A DNA stretch of 64,000 bases from Ryuthela nishihirai (GCA_038380435.1 JAWZYU010000001.1:17402001-17466000); one strand, 5' to 3'. Shown: positions 11,939 through 23,108, numbered from the stretch's first letter. Notes: generated by a model from the letters alone, not told the origin. Numbers and translations: made by a program.

Positions 11939-12262
11939 GTCCCAGCTGGGTCAGCGTTGAGATTTATCTCCGCAAAATTCCCCGCCCTGCCCACGGTCAG
12001 TAGGGGACACCGATGGGCTTGGAAAGGCCGCCGTCCGTCGGATGGGATGTTAAGCCGTGGCCCCGTGTGTGGGAGAGCCATACCCTGTGCACGTTAAAGA
12101 ACACACTGGATGGCCTTGACGGGAGGGTACCATCTGTCTTCCAACAGCTGTTCCAGTGGGTCCCCTCCCCCAACCTTCTCTGAGCCATCGGGGTCCATGT
12201 GACCTGGCCATTTAGCCCAATGGTGTGCAAAAAAGTGCCGCTCAGAGGTAAAACAACCCAAC
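11939..12262 (+). mobile_element. 5'-truncated SINE-A
   Basis: Starts at GTCCCAGCTGGGTCAGCG, so most of the tRNA head is missing. A perfect 13-bp TSD CCATAGCTGACTA (11926-11938, 12263-12275) shows that it inserted in truncated form. Confidence 0.92.
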
Positions 12263-12275
12263 CCATAGCTGACTA

Positions 12276-13686
12276 AGCTTCCGTTCATAAAGATGGCCTG
12301 CAAAAGTTCAAAAGATGGTTGGTGTCCATCTAGCAGTATTAGAGTATTATATTTTTAAAGTAAGTATATCGGCCTAACTTCTATTTCATGTGATTGAACC
12401 CTTGCGTTTCGACAGCTGCAAAGGTCATACATGTATTGGGTTATATTTCACATCTTCAATACACCAAAAACGAGCCAAACAATATCGCATTTCGAAACTC
12501 TTCCAGCGAATTCCAAAATGCAAATTAGCTTATCGCTCGTCAAATGCACCTCTTCGAAATCTTTCTGAATAATTTATCGGATGACTCTGATAAAAGATCT
12601 TAGTGACTTATTATTTATAATAAACCCAATAAATCAAAAAAGATTTTAAGGAGCCAGTGGTGCGTGTCCATCTTCTTTTCTGATGATCACTTTATATCTG
12701 GGCGGTACTCCCATTAAAACACACAGTAATTGTAAATCAGCAGAATAAAAAAAACGTGAAGACACAGAGATAAAAAAAAAAACTATAACGACTATGAGCA
12801 CCAATTCTTTCTGAGCTTTTTGCACGGTTTTCCGATATTTTAGCAAGACCATTAGTCAGCAAGTAAATAAAATTGTGAAATATGGCAAATGTTATTTTAA
12901 TGAGGACATTTATTAACTTTCACGGAAACGTCTCGCCCCATTGTAGCCGGCATAAACCGTTCATTAGTGCTCCGATACCTCAGTCAGCAGTCATCACCAG
13001 AGTCGATACCTCTTCACCACCTAACAATTACATCAACTTAGGACCAGTTTTCGTTTCGTTTGTGGTAATGCGACTGGCAATGGCACCATTAGCCGCAGCA
13101 CGCAACGGCGCAAGCCACCAATTTTATCTGGATGCAGAGCGCCATTTTTAGAGCACAAAATACGATTATTCCATAATTCAGCTCTCCTCCAATCTGAAAT
13201 ATTAATGTCCTTCGGCTGCAGCCATTCCGGGGGCATAATTAGTTTATTCCGCAGCAGAACAGACTTTGCACTGATGTAGATAGAATTCTCTGTCCCGACG
13301 GGAAGCAGAGATGTGGATTACTAGGAAATTACATCGTCACACATGAATTTAGTTCGAGGTAAATAGAGTTAGTTTTTCTGTTCGTCTGTCACATTGCATT
13401 AGCATTAATATTAAACAAGTTATTTATGTCTTTCACGCACATTTCTCTGCACGATTTTCTTCTGCTGAAATATTGTGCAAATAGGTGTTACAAAATCATT
13501 AGCAAACGGCACAATTTTATTTCATCAAAGAAATACCCAACTAGTTCTTTACACTCTCTACTAACACTTGATTTATATTAAAAACTTAAAATTAATACCA
13601 TATTATTAAGTCAAAATTGCGTGCTATTTAATCATCGAAGCTTTTCTAATTTTTAAGTATTACTTGATGGATAAATGCTTACGTTA
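12276..13686. other. Spacer, no gene recognised
   Basis: The part at 12880-13270 has a higher GC content and open frames on both strands (12882-13151 plus, 13236-13033 minus). Neither resembles a family I know. The rest is AT-rich. Confidence 0.45.
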
Positions 13687-13877
13687 TAAATAAATAAATA
13701 AATATAAATACCCCTCAAGCAGCTGCTTGCCACAGAGGTCTGACAGGAGCCTGTCAGTTAATATGCCAGAGTAGGTCTGTGAGGATGGAAGGACCTCAGC
13801 AGAAAAACAACATGAACATCCAGGATACCCAGGATTCGAATCCAGGTCCCTTCGATCAGTAGCCAAGTTCGCTAATG
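13687..13877 (-). mobile_element. SINE-B, slightly decayed
   Basis: Reverse-strand tail AAATACCCCTCAAGCAGCTG and diverged B-box complement GGATTCGAATCC. The A-box end is degraded at GCTAATGCCGAG. Confidence 0.8.
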
Positions 13878-14122
13878 CCGAGTATTTTGTATAATCAAGA
13901 ACTTCATGTACATTTAGACAATGTTTTTCTGTATCTTTGACAATTAAAGATAGTTAACATATACTGCCCGCGTGGCCGAGTGGTTAGCGAGTTTGATACT
14001 GTTCAAAGGAACCTAGGATCGAGCCCCGGATAAGGTATAGATGTTTTCTGTTTTGCTTTTCTTTTAGAGTCTCGCCATACTCATAGATCGTCTCTAAATC
14101 AAATTAAACCATCAAACCTTTG

Positions 14123-14741
14123 CAGGGCCGCATCTAGTGAGGGGACCATTTCTCTCCCCCCCCCCCTTTCAAATTGCCAGTAAGAGTAACGGAGGCAAAA
14201 TATTACGACGATTTTCATGCATGTTTCAAGAAATTATTTAAAGTCCTGTAAAACGGAGGGGAAAATGTTATACTGTATTGGAAATCCAGTCTCCCGCCCC
14301 CACCCTTTTACATTTTTCGGGATAGATTGTTTTTTGCCCCCAAACTCAGGGGCGGGGGTGGCTCAGTCGGCAGCGCGCCAGGCTCGTAATCTGTAGTTCC
14401 CAGGTTCGAGTCCCAGCTGGTTCAGCGTTAAGATTTATCTCCGCAAAATTCCCCGCCCTGCCCACGGTCAGTAGGGGACACCGATGGGCTTGGAAAGGCC
14501 GCCGTCCGTCGGATGGGACGTTAAGCCGTGGCCCCGTGTGCGGGAAAGACATACCTTGTGCACGTTAAAGAACACGCTGGACGGCCTTGACGGGAGGCTA
14601 CCATCTGTCCCCCAACCTTCTCTGAGCCTTCGGGTCCATGTGACTGGCCATTTAGCCCATGGTGTGCAAAAAGTGCCGCTCAGAGGTAAAACAACCCAAC
14701 CCAAAGCCCCCAAACCCTCGATTCTTTCATATCCGGGCCTG
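14123..14741. mobile_element. hAT-like non-autonomous element inside a SINE-B
   Basis: The ends CAGGGCCGCATCTAG (left) and CATATCCGGGCCTG (right) form short imperfect inverted repeats. Flanks AACCTTTG (14115-14122) and GACCTGTG (14742-14749) match the SINE-B sequence GACCTCTG and act as a decayed 8-bp TSD. It has C-runs and no ORF, and a SINE-A is nested in it. A related copy lies at 58001-58268. Confidence 0.65.
14346..14705 (+). mobile_element. SINE-A with internal deletion
   Basis: Perfect 10-bp TSD GCCCCCAAAC (14336-14345, 14706-14715). The segment normally between CCATCTGTC and CCCAACCTTC (the CAACAGCTGTTCCAG part) is missing, giving a body about 30 bp short. Confidence 0.9.
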
Positions 14742-14790
14742 GACCTGTGCGACAAGCAGCTGCTTGAGGGGTAATTTATTTATTTTCTTT

Positions 14791-15806
14791 TAACTATGAA
14801 TAGGAGTAGAATTTAATTTTTTAAAGATAAACCACCATGAAAATCATAAATAGACTAGCTACCAATATAAATACCAAAGGAAGTAAAAAGGAAAGAGAAA
14901 GGACATTGTCTTATGTTATTCGAATTGTATTTAATATTCATAAAACTAATGGCTCCTTTTACATAACAAGTATGTAAATCATCCTTTGAAATGAAAAAAA
15001 TAACCTTCCTCTGTCAAAAGATATTCGTGCTTTGTAAACAAATATTTCTGCATTTATGGAAAGAAAGCCGAAAACAAAAAGCGATGTACATTTGTTTGCA
15101 GATTTAGGAATTTTACCCTTGAAAATGTTGATATAATCATAATCTATGTTTATAAACACCTTCAGACTTTTAAAGCAAAATCCTCAACGTAAATCATTAG
15201 AGACAATAAAAACAAATAATATAGGGCAAAGTTTAAACAAAATGTGCTATACATTGGCCTTATATAATTAGTTAAAAATGCGAAATCAGATTTTTAAATA
15301 GTGAAGTATCACTAAAAATTATTTTGATTGGCTTATAATACTGGAAGATACTAAATATTTGCTAGCATGAGCTATGTCGTCTTAATATTTTTTGTTGTCC
15401 CAGATTTTTATCATTTTAGTTTTGCATCATTTTGCAACCTCAAAGAAGTTTTTTTTTGAGAGGTTGCAGTTGATGAATACATTATTTTATTGTACTGTTG
15501 AAATAAATAAATATTGTTATTATGTTGCAAGCATTGAAAAGGGAAAATCTGAAAATCGTCCCTTCTTCGAATGGAAAGTATTTCCGAAATCAAGAAATAA
15601 GAACGATTTTCGTTCCTTCTAAAACCTTGCCAATCTTTGTCAAAGCATTAAAATCAGTTTGTCTAAACTAATACTTTTGTAATCAATAAATCAGCTAATA
15701 TTGATCAAATTGGTAAATCAACGGCAGAACACCTGATGGAAATATTTCTCCTGATTTTTTTTTAATCCCTGGGCATAATAAATTTGTCAGTATGTGTCGG
15801 TTAGGC
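14791..15806. other. AT-rich spacer
   Basis: No recognised repeat or gene. Short open frames here (for example 15392-15622) have AT-biased composition and look like chance. Confidence 0.5.
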
Positions 15807-15997
15807 TTGGGTTGTTTTGCATCTGAGCGGTATTTTTTGCGTACAACGGACTAAATGGCCAGATCACAAGGACCCCGAATGATCAGAGAAGGTTGGGGTC
15901 AGAGTACCAACTGAACAGCTGTTAAGAGACAAATGGTAGCGTTTCGTCAAGTCGTCATGTGTGTTCTTTAACGTGCACAGGGTATGGCTCTCCTGTA

Positions 15998-16860
15998 CAG
16001 TCGTTCAAAAAAGTATCCGAACACTATGGTTGATTACAGAATTCAGAAAAAATATCCGGCAACGATTTTTTTTAGAAATGAGTGCTCTTGGCAACCTACG
16101 TGTCACATGACACGAAGGTTGCCAGATCACTCATTTCTAAAAAATATCGTTGCCAGATTTTTTCTGAATTCTGTAATCAACCGTAGTGTTCGGATATTTT
16201 TTTAATATATATAATGCGTATGAATATATAATGCAATGAATATGGAGCGTGTGCAGTTACCGTTCACAGCAAACTGGATCGGTTGCGGTTAATGTTCACA
16301 GCACATTGGATCGTGTGAGCTCACAAAAACCCGTATCGTGTGGGCCCACTATATATTGAGCGTATGCAGTAAAACCGTAATGCAGTAATATTGAGCGTGT
16401 GCAGTTGCTGTACACGCTCCAGATATTTTTTCTGAATTCTGTAACCAATCATAGTGTTTACACGAAGGTTGCCAGATCACTAATTTCTAAAAAAATCGTT
16501 GCCAGATATTTTTTCTGAATTCTGTAATCAACCAGAGTGTTCGGATACTTTTTTGAGCGACTGTAGGTGGTCATATTATTTTGATACTAGATCGTGTGGG
16601 CTCACTCACGGAAATATTGAGCGTGTGCAATTACCGTTCACAGCAAACTGGAGCGTGTGCAGTAACTGCACACGCTCCAGCTTGCTGTGAACGGTAACTA
16701 GGGCGTGTACAGTTGCTGTACACGCTCCAGATATTTTTCCTGAATTCTGTAATCACGTGACACGAAGGTTGCCAGATCACTAATTCTTAAAAAAAGTTGC
16801 CAGATAGTTTTCAGAATTCTGTTATCAACCATAGCGTTCGGATACTTTTTTGAGCGACTG
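15998..16860. mobile_element. Composite MITE-T flanked by TA
   Basis: The outer ends are CAGTCGTTCAAAAAAGTATC and the matching GATACTTTTTTGAGCGACTG. Both are flanked by TA (15996-15997 and 16861-16862) inside an old SINE-A, so the insertion site is exact. Several internal copies of the subterminal palindrome and of GTGTGCAGTTACCGTTCACA lie inside, so this is a nested or multiplied element of 863 bp. Confidence 0.85.
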
Positions 16861-16997
16861 TACAGAGGGTCACGGCTTTTCGTTCCAGCCGACGGCCTAC
16901 GGCCTTACCAAGCCCAACGTGTTCCCTACTGAAGGAAAGCACAGTGGGATTTAATGGAGTTAAACCTCAACGCTACTAGAATTGTTACTAAGAACTG

Positions 16998-17389
16998 AGG
17001 GGCGTGGGTGGCTCAGTCGGTAGCGCGCCAGACTCGTAATCTCTAGTTCCCAGGTTCGAGTCCCAGCTGGGTCAGCGTTGAGATTTATCTCCGCAAAATT
17101 CCCCGCCCTGCCCACGGTCAGTAGGGGACACCGATGGGCTTGGAAAGGCCGCCGTCCGTCGGATGGGACGTTAAGCCATGGCCCCTTGTGTGGGAGAGCC
17201 ATACCCTGTGCACGTTAAAGAACACACTGGATGGCCTTGACGGGAGGCTACCATCTGTCTCCCAACAGCTGTTCCATTGGGTCCCCTCCCCCAACCTTCT
17301 CTGAGCCTTCGGGGTGCATGTGACCTGGCCATTTAGCCCAAGGTGTGCAAAAAAGTGCCGCTCAGAAGTAAAACAACCCAAAACAACCA
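16998..17389 (+). mobile_element. SINE-A, full length
   Basis: Perfect 11-bp TSD ACTAAGAACTG (16987-16997, 17390-17400). Inserted in an old minus-strand SINE-A. Confidence 0.93.
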
Positions 17390-17440
17390 ACTAAGAACTG
17401 CAGATTAAGAACCTGGCGCGCTACCGACTGAGACACACTT

Positions 17441-17944
17441 CGATTTGTGTCAGTGGCAAAGTGTTTACCATTTGTGACACTAATAAAAACAAAAACCTTA
17501 TTTTATGTTTTAATCCAGTTCAGCGAATGGATGAGCATTTTCCATTAGCTTCTAATCCGTTATTAAATTAAAGTTCAAATTATTTTTATTTCTTCCTTTT
17601 AATCATGATGAGGCCTTGATATTCTGATCAAAGTTTCTTCCACGAGTGAATTTACCAGGACAATGCCAAGTCGTGTTGTGTGTGAGCCTGTAATTAATCA
17701 AATCATGCCGCGTGTCATTTGATTGATAGGGCATTATTACGAAACCCAGCAGCTGAGAGTAAACCCTGCGCACGAGTTACAAGATCCCCTCCCACCACGT
17801 CTTTGGTCCATATACTATGTGGGCAGAGATAGCTTTTCCACTAACGTAAACCTTTTATCGTTTTCAATTATGCTTAGCATTCTCAGAAACTTCCCAACAA
17901 CTTTATTCAAGTTATCTTCTGTTTATTTCTTTATTATTAGAATA
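17441..17944. other. Spacer left of the Tc1 element
   Basis: No recognised repeat. An open frame from 17723 enters the Tc1 terminus, so I do not treat it as a gene. Confidence 0.45.
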
Positions 17945-18003
17945 TACACCGAAGAGCCAAAACATTATGACCACCTGCCTAATATGAAATTGGTCCTCCA
18001 CGT

Positions 18004-18393
18004 TGTTGTTGGGTTGTTTTACCTCTGAGCGGCACTTTTTTGCACACCATGGGCTAAATGGCCAGGCCACAAGGACCCCGAAGGCTCAGAGAAGGTTGGG
18101 GGAGGGGACCCACTGGAACAGCTGTTGGGAGACAGATGGTAGCCTCCCGTCAAGGCCATCCAGCGTGTTCTTTAACGTGCACAGGGTATGGCTCTCCTGC
18201 ACACGGGGCCACGGCTTAACGTCCCATCCGACGGACGACGGCCTTTTCAAGCCCATCGGTATCCCCTACTGACCGTGGGCAAGGCGGGGAAATTTTGCGG
18301 AGATAAATCTCAACGCTGACCCAGCTGGGACTCGAACCTGGGAACTACAGATTACGAGCCTGGCGCGCTACCGACTGAGCCACCCCCGCCCCA
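18004..18393 (-). mobile_element. SINE-A, full length, in the Tc1 left part
   Basis: Perfect 12-bp TSD GGTCCTCCACGT (17992-18003, 18394-18405). Confidence 0.94.
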
Positions 18394-18552
18394 GGTCCTC
18401 CACGTGCCGACGAAACAGCTCTTATCCGGCGGGGTATGGACGCCACAAGATTTCTAAACGTGTCTTCTGGTATATGGTACCAACACGTTACCAGCAGATC
18501 CTTTAACTCATTACGTTACGTGGTTGAGCCGCTGCAGATCGGATGTGCTATT

Positions 18553-19652
18553 CTAATACAAATCACAATGCTCGATTGGATTGATGTCTGGGGAATTTGG
18601 AGGCCAGGACAATACCTGGAAGTCTTCCTCGTGTTCTGCGAACCATTCTCGAACAATCTGGGCAATGAGGCACGTCGCATTATCCTGCTGAAAGAAAGCA
18701 CTACTAGAGGGATATATCGTTGCCATGAAAGGAGGTTCCTGGTCCGCAATGATGTTTAGGTAGGTGTTAGACGTCATAGTTTCCTGCACATGAATGACTG
18801 GAACCAGGGTTTCATAAAAGAACATTGCCCAAAGCATTACACTTCCTCCAACGGCCGCCCCGCCCACGGTCAGTAGGGGACATTGATGGGCTTGGAAAGG
18901 CCGCCGTCCGTCGGATGGGACGTTAAGCCGTGGCCCCGTGTGCGGGAGAGCCATACCCTGTGCACGTTAAAGAACACGCTGGATGGCCTTGACGGGAGGC
19001 TACCATCTGTCTCCCAACAGCTGTTCCATTGGGTCCCCTCCCCCAACCTTCTCTGAGCCTTCGGGGCCCATGTGACCTGGCCATTTAGCCCATGGTATGG
19101 AAAAAAGTGCCGCTCAGAGGTAAAACAACCCAAATCCTCCAAAGGCTTGTTTTCGTCCCACAGTGCATCCTGGTGCCAACACTTCTCCAGGTAAATGATG
19201 CACATGTACCTGGCCATCCACATGGTGCAGCAAGAAATAAGATTCATCGGACCAGACAACCTTCTTTCAATCATTCAAGATACAGTTTTGATGCTCGCTT
19301 TCCCTTTGTAGGCGCTTTCGACACTGAAACCGAGGTTAGCATGGGCACTCGGAGTGGCTTGCGGCTATGCAGTCCCATTTTCGGCAAGGTTCGATGTATT
19401 GTGTGTTGTGGCACATCACTACCGTCACCTGTATTCAAATTACGAGCGAGTTGCGCCACAATCCCTTCTGTTAGCTCGTGCCATACGGGAGGGCCTTCGC
19501 TCACCTCTAGCATCGATTAGCAGTGGTCCGCACACACCTTGCTGGCGATTGGTGGTTTTTCCCTCCTCGGACCACTTTTTGAAGGTACTAACTATGGCTG
19601 ACCATGAGCATCCCACAAGTCTTGCGGTCTCTGAAATGTTCTGACAAATCAT
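18553..19652 (-). pseudogene. Tc1-like transposase pseudogene
   Basis: A Tc1-type transposase cuts and pastes the element by a DDE mechanism. Read from the right, 19652-19440 gives a helix-turn-helix-like start (SETARLVGCSWSAIVSTFKKW). A frameshift moves to 19513-19271. A WSDES box (first catalytic Asp) is visible on the minus strand near 19250, and the C-terminal part lies at 18851-18553. That last part has QQDNATC (second Asp) and SPDINPIEH (Glu). Counting gives 36 residues between the second Asp and the Glu, not the 34 of classical Tc1. Frameshifts and a SINE-A at 18852-19134 make it non-functional. Confidence 0.85.
18852..19134 (+). mobile_element. 5'-truncated SINE-A in the transposase gene
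   Basis: Starts within the body at CGCCCACGGTCAG; the head is absent. An 8-bp TSD TCCTCCAA (18844-18851, 19135-19142) marks the insertion. Confidence 0.88.
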
Positions 19653-20019
19653 CTGGCAATTGCAATTTGGCCTTTATCAAACTCACTTAAATCCTCTGCC
19701 TTTCCGATCTGAAGAACAAGAATAACACTAATTAACAGAGCTCAGTATCAGGTGTTATTTATACCATTCCATGACCTTCACATTCACCGTCGTTTACCTG
19801 CTGTTGCTTCGATTTGCATAAAGGCGCGGTGCATAAAGTTTTGGTTCTTCGGTGTATGTTTATGTTAGATAAAAAAAAAGCAAAACCAAAAAAAAAGCCT
19901 TTGTGTATCTTCTGATTTTTCAGTCATTGGGTAGCAAATACCTTCAATTAATTTTTCTTAGATTTTCTCTTTCAACTATGGACAACAAAACGTAAGTGAG
20001 GGCAATCCGAATGTTATGG

Positions 20020-20404
20020 GGGCTGGGGTGGCTCAGTCGGTAGCGCGCCAGGCTCGTAATCTGTAGTTCCCAGGTTCGAGTCCCAGCTGGGTCAGCGTTG
20101 AGATTTATCTCCGCAAAATTCCCCGCCCTACTCACGGTGAGCAGGGGACACTGATGGGCTTGGAAAGGCCGCCGTCCGTCGGATGGGACGTTAAGCCGTG
20201 GCCCCGTGTGCGGGAGAGCCATACCCTGTGCACGTTAAAGAACACGCTGGATGGCCTTGACGGGAGGCTACCATCTGTCTCCCAACAGCTGTTCCAGTGG
20301 GTCCCCTCCCCCAACCTTCCTGAGCCTTCGGGGTCCATGTGACCTGGCCATTTAGCCCATGGTGTGCAAAAAAGTGCCGCTCAGAGGTAAAACAACCCAA
20401 CCCA
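20020..20404 (+). mobile_element. SINE-A, full length
   Basis: 16-bp TSD AATCCGAATGTTATGG / AATCCAAATGTTATGG (20004-20019, 20405-20420), 15 of 16 matching. Confidence 0.93.
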
Positions 20405-20716
20405 AATCCAAATGTTATGGAAACAGAAGATTTTCGATTCGAAAGCCAAATTCGAAATTCGCTGGCTTTGAAATATGGCGTTGTAAGGGAAAAAATGTCA
20501 CCGGAGTTAAGTGATATATCTCAATCGATATGTGCAAATCTTGATTCTCTGCAGCATTCGCTCAGTATTAAAAAGTTATGAAAGCTGGTATATTAAGCAA
20601 TGACATTATGAGCAATAAGAATTAGTCTCAAAAGTCATGTAAAAACATTAATAATAATTTACCCTACTCCAGTGAAAGCATCAATAATAATTTATTTTTT
20701 GCATTATGGCTGCCGT

Positions 20717-20930
20717 CCCGTGGCCGAGTGGTTAGCGCGCTTGGCTACTGATCTACGGGACCTGGGTTCGAGCCCCGGGTAAGGCATGGCTGTTTGTGTT
20801 GTTTTTTGCGAGGTCCTGCCATCCTCTCAGATCTTCTACTGTGGCATATAAACTGACAGGCTCCTGTCAGACCTCTGTGGCAAGCAGCTGTTTGAGGGGG
20901 TATTTATTATTTTATTATTTTATGTAAACA
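20717..20930 (+). mobile_element. SINE-B, full length
   Basis: Intact A-box TGGCCGAGTGGTTAGCGCG and B-box GGTTCGAGCCCCGGG, body, CAGCTGTTTGAGGGGG and a (TTTA)n tail. Confidence 0.88.
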
Positions 20931-21004
20931 ATATGTTATTGGATTTGGCCTGCAATGGGAAAAGATAGACACTGTTCTTCAAGTTAGGCTCTTGTGGAGA
21001 GGAC

Positions 21005-23108
21005 CAACAGTGTCAACATTAAGGTTTACCTCCGCTAACCCTCACCCTGCTCTCGGTGAGAAAGGGACACCGATGGGCATGGAAAAGCAGTCATCCATCG
21101 GATGGAACGTAAAGCCATGGCTCCGTGTGCATAACACGCAGCATTGCTTTGGTGAAGGCTTTCATCTGTCGCCTAACAGCTGTCCAGTGGGTTCCCTTCC
21201 CCAAATAACATGCTGGATGGCTTTGGTGAAGGCTTCATCTGTCGCCTAACAGCTTTCCAATGGGTTCCCTTCCCCAAATAACACTCTGGATGGCTTTGGT
21301 GAAGGCTTCATCTGTCGCCTAACAGTTTTCCAATGGGTTCCCTTCCCCAAATAACACTCTGGATGGCTTTGGTGAAGGCTTCATCTGTCGCCTAACAGCT
21401 CTCCAATGGGTTCCCTTCCCCAAATAACACTCTGGATGACTTTGGTGAAGGCTTTCATCTGTCGCCTAACAGCTTTCCAATGGGTTCCCTTCCCCAAATA
21501 ACACTCTGGATGACTTTGGTGAAGGCTTCATCTGTCGCCTAACAGCTCTCCAATGGGTTCCCTTTCCCAAATAACACTCTGGATGACTTTGGTGAAGGCT
21601 TTCATCTGTCGCCTAACAGCTTTCCAATGGGTTCCCTTCCCCAAATAACACTCTGGATGGCTTTGGTGAAGGCTTCATCTGTCGCCTAACAGCTTTCCAA
21701 TGGGTTCCCTTCCCCAAATAACACTCTGGATGGCTTTGGTGAAGGCTTCATCTGTCGCCTAACAGCTTTCCAATGGGTTCCCTTCCCCAAATAACACTCT
21801 GGATGACTTTGGTGAAGGCTTCATCTGTCGCCTAACAGCTTTCCAATGGGTTCCCTTCTCCAAATAACACTCTGAATGGCTTTGGTGAAGGCTTCGTCTG
21901 TCGCCTAACAGCTCTCCAATGGGTTCCCTTCCCCAAATAACACTCTGGATGACTTTGGTGAAGGCTTTCATCTGTCGCCTAACAGCTTTCCAATGGGTTC
22001 CCTTCCCCAAATAACACTCTGGATGACTTTGGTGAAGGCTTCATCTGTCGCCTAACAGCTTTCCAATGGGTTCCCTTCCCCAAATAACACTCTGGATGGC
22101 TTTGGTGAAGGCTTTCATCTGTCGCCTAACAGCTTTCCAATGGGTTCCCTTCCCCAAATAACACTCTGGATGGCTTTGGTGAAGGCTTCATCTGTCGCCT
22201 AACAGCTTTCCAATGGGTTCCCTTCCCCAAATAACACTTTGGATGGCTTTGGTGAAGGCTTCATCTGTCGCCTAACAGCTCTCCAATGGGTTCCCTTCCC
22301 CAAATAACACTCTGGATGACTTTGGTGAAGGCTTCATCTGTCGCCTAACAGCTTTCCAATGGGTTCCCTTCCCCAAATAACACTCTGGATGGCTTTGGTG
22401 AAGGCTTCATCTGTCGCCTAACAGCTTTCCAATGGGTTCCCTTCCCCAAATAACACTCTGGATGGCTTTGGTGAAGGCTTCATCTGTCGCCTAACAGCTC
22501 TCCAATGGGTTCCCTTCCCCAAATAACACTCTGGATGACTTTGGTGAAGGCTTTCATCTGTCGCCTAACAGCTTTCCAATGGGGTCCCTTCCCCAAATAA
22601 CACTCTGGATGGCTTTGGTGAAGGCTTCATCTGTCGCCTAACAGCTTTCCAATGGGTTCCCTTCCCCAAATAACACTCTGGATGGCTTTGGTGAAGGCTT
22701 TCATCTGTCGCCTAACAGCTTTCCAATGGGTTCCCTTCCCCAAATAACACTCTGGATGGCTTTGGTGAAGGCTTCATCTGTCGCCTAACAGCTTTCCAAT
22801 GGGATCCCTTCCCCAAATAACACTTTGGATGGCTTTGGTGAAGGCTTCATCTGTCGCCTAACAGCTCTCCAATGGGTTCCCTTCCCCAAATAACACTCTG
22901 GATGGCTTTGGTGAAGGCTTTCATCTGTCGCCTAACAGCTTTCCAATAGGTTCCCTTCCCCAAATAACATTCTGGATGGCTTTGGTGAAGGCTTTCATCT
23001 GTCGCCTAACAGCTTTCCAATGGGTTCCCTTCTCCAAACTTCTCTGAACCGTTGGGTCTTTATGATCTAGTCGTTTACTAATTGTGTGCATAAAATTGAC
23101 GCTCAAAG
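21005..23108 (+). mobile_element. Old SINE-A carrying an internal minisatellite
   Basis: The body start is recognisable (GACACCGATGGGCATGGAAA at about 21066, then GGATGGAACGTAAAGCC). The 3' end after the array matches the SINE tail (CTTCTCTGAACC, then GTGTGCATAAAATTGACGCTC). The element has grown to about 2.1 kb because its central segment was multiplied. Confidence 0.85.
21140..23035. repeat. 73-bp minisatellite derived from the SINE-A body (about 26 units)
   Basis: Unit starts (AAATAACAC) fall at 21203, 21276, 21349 and so on, a period of 73 bp, with some units of 74 bp. Each unit holds CTGGATGGCTTTGGTGAAGG, CATCTGTCGCCTAACAGC and CAATGGGTTCCCTTCC. These equal the SINE-A segment from GCTGGATGGCC to GGGTCCCCTCC. 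Units differ at a few recurring sites (GGC/GAC, TTTCC/CTCC), which suggests higher-order duplication. Confidence 0.95.

Larger units (their letters stand above)
13969..14790 (+). mobile_element. Decayed SINE-B split by a hAT-like element
   Basis: The head GTGGCCGAGTGGTTAGCGAG starts near 13972 and the copy runs to 14122. The tail resumes at 14742 with GACCTGTGCGACAAGCAGCT and ends near 14790. The intervening DNA is an element with its own ends. Confidence 0.75.
15807..17440 (-). mobile_element. Old SINE-A split twice
   Basis: Reverse-strand pieces at 15807-15995, 16863-16997 and 17401-17440 join into one old copy: tail and body, body and TCAACGCT, then the head GCGCGCTACCGACTGAG. A composite MITE-T and a young SINE-A separate the pieces. 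Confidence 0.8.
17947..19854 (-). mobile_element. Tc1/mariner transposon with two SINE-A insertions
   Basis: Inverted ends CACCGAAGAGCCAAAACATT (left) and complement CACCGAAGAACCAAAACTTT (right) are flanked by TA at 17945-17946 and 19855-19856. Removing SINE-A copies at 18004-18393 and 18852-19134 leaves about 1.2 kb, the usual size of a Tc1 transposon. A TATAAATA motif sits on the minus strand about 100 bp inside the right end, a possible transposase promoter. Another piece of the family lies at 23212-23400. Confidence 0.9.

Noticed and set aside
12882..13236. Overlapping frames of 89 and 67 codons on opposite strands
   Set aside because: No domain, splice context or repeated pattern that would favour one strand. 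Kept only as a note on the spacer.
18436..18759. Plus-strand 107-codon ORF in the Tc1 element
   Set aside because: It is the antisense shadow of the transposase DDE region on the minus strand.
20718..20790. tRNA-Ser/Leu gene at SINE-B heads
   Set aside because: Same reason: only promoter boxes are kept, with no closing acceptor stem, and the head is always joined to the SINE-B body and T-rich tail.
21140..23035. CRISPR-like array
   Set aside because: Units are contiguous with no unique spacers, derive from a SINE body, and the DNA is eukaryotic.
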